From NCBI GenBank assembly GCA_021202305.1, contig JAJQDG010000019.1, positions 1 through 8,096 on the forward strand: a stretch of 8,096 nucleotides of DNA. The letters run 5' to 3'. The position numbers and the translations under genes are program-made. A model generated the notes under the pieces. The model ran no database searches and was not told the origin of the DNA. It was given only the letters and a program-made list of their open reading frames with translations. Source of the stretch: Candidatus Gastranaerophilales bacterium (GTDB lineage: Bacteria; Cyanobacteriota; Vampirovibrionia; Gastranaerophilales; Gastranaerophilaceae). Below are positions 5,817 through 8,096 of this stretch, one piece after another (the first letter of the stretch is position 1; every line of letters begins with the position of its first letter).

Positions 5817-7682
5817 CTAAATATTTGTAGAAAGGCTCGGCGCGATAATTACGAATTGTCTGACGAGTTCTCTGTCCCATTGAACATCGGCGCCCATTTT
5901 TAATATTTCGCAAGCTTTTTCAACCCCCATCCCTTTTCTGTAGGGTCTGTCCGAAATAAGGGCATGAAAGGCATCTGCGATTGCAACAATTCTTGCGGCG
6001 TAGGGAATGTCCTCACCTTTAAGCCCGTACGGATATCCCGAGCCGTCATAGTGTTCATGGTGATATTTAACTATCGGTATTAAATCCCTTAATGATTCAT
6101 TCGGCGCAAGCACTTTTTCTGCGCCTATGGCAGGGTGCTGTTTCATTATTTCCCATTCTTCATCCGTTAATTTAGAAGGCTTTCTTAAAACATTTTCAGG
6201 AATGCCGATTTTTCCTATATCATGCAAAAGCGCGCCCAGTCTTATGCGTTCAACTTCATTTTCAGGCAGCCCGACAGCGCGCGCGAGGGCTTCCGAGTAT
6301 CTGGAGACAGAGGTTGAATGACCTTTTGTATACGTATCTTTTGCATCAATCGTGTTTGCAAGGGAAGTAACAACATCAAGAAGGTGCGAGTTTGAAATAA
6401 TCTGTTCGTTATGAAATTTATTTATAAGTTCATCTTCAAATTGGACGCCTATTTGCGCATGTTTTTTTGTTAACACTTCAGCGAAACATTTAAGAGCTTC
6501 ATCATCCCAAAAATTATAATCTTCGCTGGTTATAACTTTGCAATTTCCTGTTACCTGCGATTTGCTTTTTGAAATATACATTGCTTGCTCTGCAAGAACA
6601 AGAAGTCTTTCCTGGCTTTCTGAAGATTTAGGATAGGAAGAAATACCCATACTTACTTTAACGGGCCCTACATCATCAATGTATACGCAGGAAATAATAT
6701 AAGAAAGATATTCCGCTATATATTTTGCTTCTTCAAGGCTTGTATTCGGCATTACGACGCCGATTTCATCGCCGCCGAATCTCCCTGCAAAATCTGTATT
6801 TCTTATGTTTTGTTTGATTTTATGCGCAACCGTTTTAATGACTTCATCACCTTTTGCATGTCCGAATTCGCCGTTAATTCTTGAAAGATTAGCAATGTCT
6901 GCTATTAAAACAGAAAGCGCTTGATTTTGTTTTTCGCACAGTTGAATTTGCCTGTGGAGTTCTTCCTGAAAATGTTTGTGATTTGCAATTCCCGTTAACA
7001 GATCAGTATCTGAATTTGTTTCAACAAGTTCAAGCAGGTTTTTTGTTTGAGCAAAAAGCCCCAATGTATTTGCAATTAACTGGCAAAATTCTATTGTTGC
7101 ACCAAGGTGATAGTTACCGACAATATAAACACCCATGCACTCATCTATTGCCATCATCGGTATTATTGCAGTTGATACATGAGTTTGATACCATGAGCTT
7201 AAAAAGCTTGTATCTTGAGCGGTGATTATTTTTTTAGAAGTAATAGCCTTGACAACAGGATTATTTTCATCCGTTAAAACGGCTTTTGTTGTGTAGGTTG
7301 AGCCTATTTTATCCACAAGTTTTATATTTACGCTGTTGGAATGCTTATTGTACAGTCCGATTGCAGTAAATGATACCTGCAATTTGTTTACCATTATGTT
7401 ATTTAACAGATAAAAAAGCTGTCCTATATCGTTTTTGTTTAAAAAAGCGTTGTTAACAAGGTGCATTATTTCCTGAAAACCGACACTGCTCTGTTTTGCG
7501 AGATAACTTCTTGTTGAGCCGGTCGAATACAATTTGTTTGCGGACGTGCGTGAATTTACGATGCCGTTTGTCATAATGGGATTTGTTAATATTGTTCCAA
7601 TCGGGCTTGTTGTTTGTTTTTGGTTATCTTTTTTTAGGTCATTCTCATTCTTCTGATTGTTATTTTTTTCGTCAGTTGCCAC
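5817..7682 (-). CDS. GAF-GGDEF-HD-GYP cyclic-di-GMP signalling protein (621 aa)
   Basis: This soluble protein has domains to make and to break cyclic-di-GMP. Residues 1-70 are polar, rich in Asn, Lys, Gln and Ser, and probably disordered. A GAF-like sensor lies at about 80-215. The GGDEF domain (about 223-385) has GGDEI at 303-307, the metal Asp262, Asn270 and Asp279, and an intact inhibitory-site motif RNTD at 294-297, five residues before GGDEI. It departs from the norm in DIANLSRING, where DIDxFKxIND is usual. The HD-GYP domain (about 430-615) looks complete: YTKGH (His455), HD at 487-488 with Lys491, His516, HHEHYDGSGYP at 541-551, and Asp570. Tyr451, four residues before His455, suggests a two-metal rather than three-metal site by comparison with known structures. 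The phosphodiesterase is likely active and the cyclase less certain. The start codon is GTG, with AAGG 14 bases upstream. There are no membrane spans, so the signal sensed is cytosolic. Confidence 0.95.
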   Translation of the reverse strand: MATDEKNNNQKNENDLKKDNQKQTTSPIGTILTNPIMTNGIVNSRTSANKLYSTGSTRSYLAKQSSVGFQEIMHLVNNAFLNKNDIGQLFYLLNNIMVNKLQVSFTAIGLYNKHSNSVNIKLVDKIGSTYTTKAVLTDENNPVVKAITSKKIITAQDTSFLSSWYQTHVSTAIIPMMAIDECMGVYIVGNYHLGATIEFCQLIANTLGLFAQTKNLLELVETNSDTDLLTGIANHKHFQEELHRQIQLCEKQNQALSVLIADIANLSRINGEFGHAKGDEVIKTVAHKIKQNIRNTDFAGRFGGDEIGVVMPNTSLEEAKYIAEYLSYIISCVYIDDVGPVKVSMGISSYPKSSESQERLLVLAEQAMYISKSKSQVTGNCKVITSEDYNFWDDEALKCFAEVLTKKHAQIGVQFEDELINKFHNEQIISNSHLLDVVTSLANTIDAKDTYTKGHSTSVSRYSEALARAVGLPENEVERIRLGALLHDIGKIGIPENVLRKPSKLTDEEWEIMKQHPAIGAEKVLAPNESLRDLIPIVKYHHEHYDGSGYPYGLKGEDIPYAARIVAIADAFHALISDRPYRKGMGVEKACEILKMGADVQWDRELVRQFVIIAPSLSTNI

Positions 7683-7710
7683 TTAATTCTAACCTTCAGC
7701 CATGATATTT

Positions 7711-7748
7711 ACTTATATATCAAGTCCAAACAAATAATTAATTGTCAA
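7711..7748 (-). promoter_or_regulatory. Possible promoter of the GAF-GGDEF-HD-GYP gene
   Basis: On the minus strand a perfect TTGACA (-35, plus-strand 7743-7748) is followed by TTGATATATAAG. The first -10-like hexamer, TTGATA (7718-7723), is 19 bases away, longer than ideal. TATAAG (7712-7717) matches better but is 25 bases away. The elements lie 29 to 66 bases before the GTG start, a sensible position, but their spacing makes this a weak call. Confidence 0.3.
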
Positions 7749-7815
7749 TTTTGCAAAAAATGTTAAGAAATATTATTTCCTGAGCGATTTAAAATTATAT
7801 GCCTTCCTTGAATAA

Positions 7816-8096
7816 TTACATTGTACGCCTTTTTGGTATAATCCGCAAGTCCTTGAGGGTAGATTTTTCACCATGAATAATCTTAATATTCGACCTTGGA
7901 ATATCTAAAAAGCCGGAAAGGTATTCTATAATTGCCTTATTTGCTTTTCCGTCAACTGCCGGTTTGTTAATTTTTATTTTTATTATTTCTTCATCAAAAA
8001 TTTCAACAGAATTCTGCTTTGCTCCTGCAATTACTTTAATTTTGATTTGAATGGCGTTCCCGTTGTTCAATTTTTCTTTTAAATCTTGTATTATAT
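7816..8096 (-). CDS. YggU/DUF167 (UPF0235) family protein, start possibly outside the window
   Basis: This is a small conserved protein family with known structures but no settled biochemical role. The match rests on IKVIAGAKQNSV near the N-terminus and KPAVDGKANKAIIEYL in the middle, with IKIIHGEKSTLKDLRI towards the end, the order and spacing of the family. Counting from the only in-frame start-like codon in the window (TTG at 8070) gives 84 residues, a normal length. That TTG has no Shine-Dalgarno sequence, and the frame stays open to the window edge (adding IIQDLKEK before the Leu), so a start beyond the edge is just as likely. I therefore mark it as partial. TATAAT (8090-8095, minus strand) would instead fit a promoter serving the TTG. 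The stop is followed by a weak, T-rich imperfect hairpin (minus-strand GAAAT-AAT-ATTTC, then T-rich sequence). Confidence 0.88.
   Translation of the reverse strand, partial: IIQDLKEKLNNGNAIQIKIKVIAGAKQNSVEIFDEEIIKIKINKPAVDGKANKAIIEYLSGFLDIPRSNIKIIHGEKSTLKDLRIIPKRRTM

Noticed and set aside
6983..7225. 80-codon open frame on the plus strand
   Set aside because: Antisense to the GAF/GGDEF junction of the signalling protein, which is strongly supported.

Overview
This AT-rich bacterial window carries mostly housekeeping genes plus a few lineage-specific small proteins. From left to right it holds: (1) clpP on the minus strand, cut by the left edge a few residues before its end; (2) divergent from it, a FAD-dependent dehydrogenase of the COG2509 type; (3) a poorly coding stretch at 2071-2508 that contains what looks like a broken small membrane/zinc-ribbon gene and one doubtful short ORF on the minus strand; (4) a tRNA-Val(GAC) directly behind rimO, the ribosomal protein S12 methylthiotransferase, both on the minus strand; (5) a plus-strand run of a small single-span membrane protein, a secreted protein of unknown function and a family 2 glycosyltransferase; (6) tail to tail with the glycosyltransferase, a large minus-strand GAF-GGDEF-HD-GYP cyclic-di-GMP signalling protein; and (7) a YggU/DUF167 gene on the minus strand at the right edge.

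The organism is probably a Gram-negative-type bacterium. RimO, the HD-GYP protein and the signal-peptide protein fit this, as do the strong A/T bias and the Lys/Asn/Ile-rich proteins. The small Asn/Pro-rich protein with one Gly/Leu/Ala-rich span recalls proteins of gut Melainabacteria/Vampirovibrionia (Gastranaerophilales). That assignment is an impression from composition and protein style only, and I could not test it.

The genes do not form one pathway. ClpP (proteolysis), RimO plus tRNA-Val (translation) and YggU are core functions. The COG2509 protein is a redox enzyme of unknown substrate. The glycosyltransferase probably modifies a lipid carrier or envelope glycan at the membrane, and the GAF-GGDEF-HD-GYP protein probably sets cyclic-di-GMP levels. 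The best regulatory signal is a promoter (TTGATA, 17 bp, TGG-TATGAT) in front of the glycosyltransferase; its -35 box overlaps the stop codon of the secreted-protein gene. I see no transposon, CRISPR array, phage gene or defence system, and no convincing new multi-gene system. The points most worth a second look are the tRNA-Val anticodon loop lacking U33, the frame-disrupted zinc-ribbon gene, a possible leaderless start for the secreted protein, and the partly degenerate GGDEF domain next to an intact HD-GYP domain.
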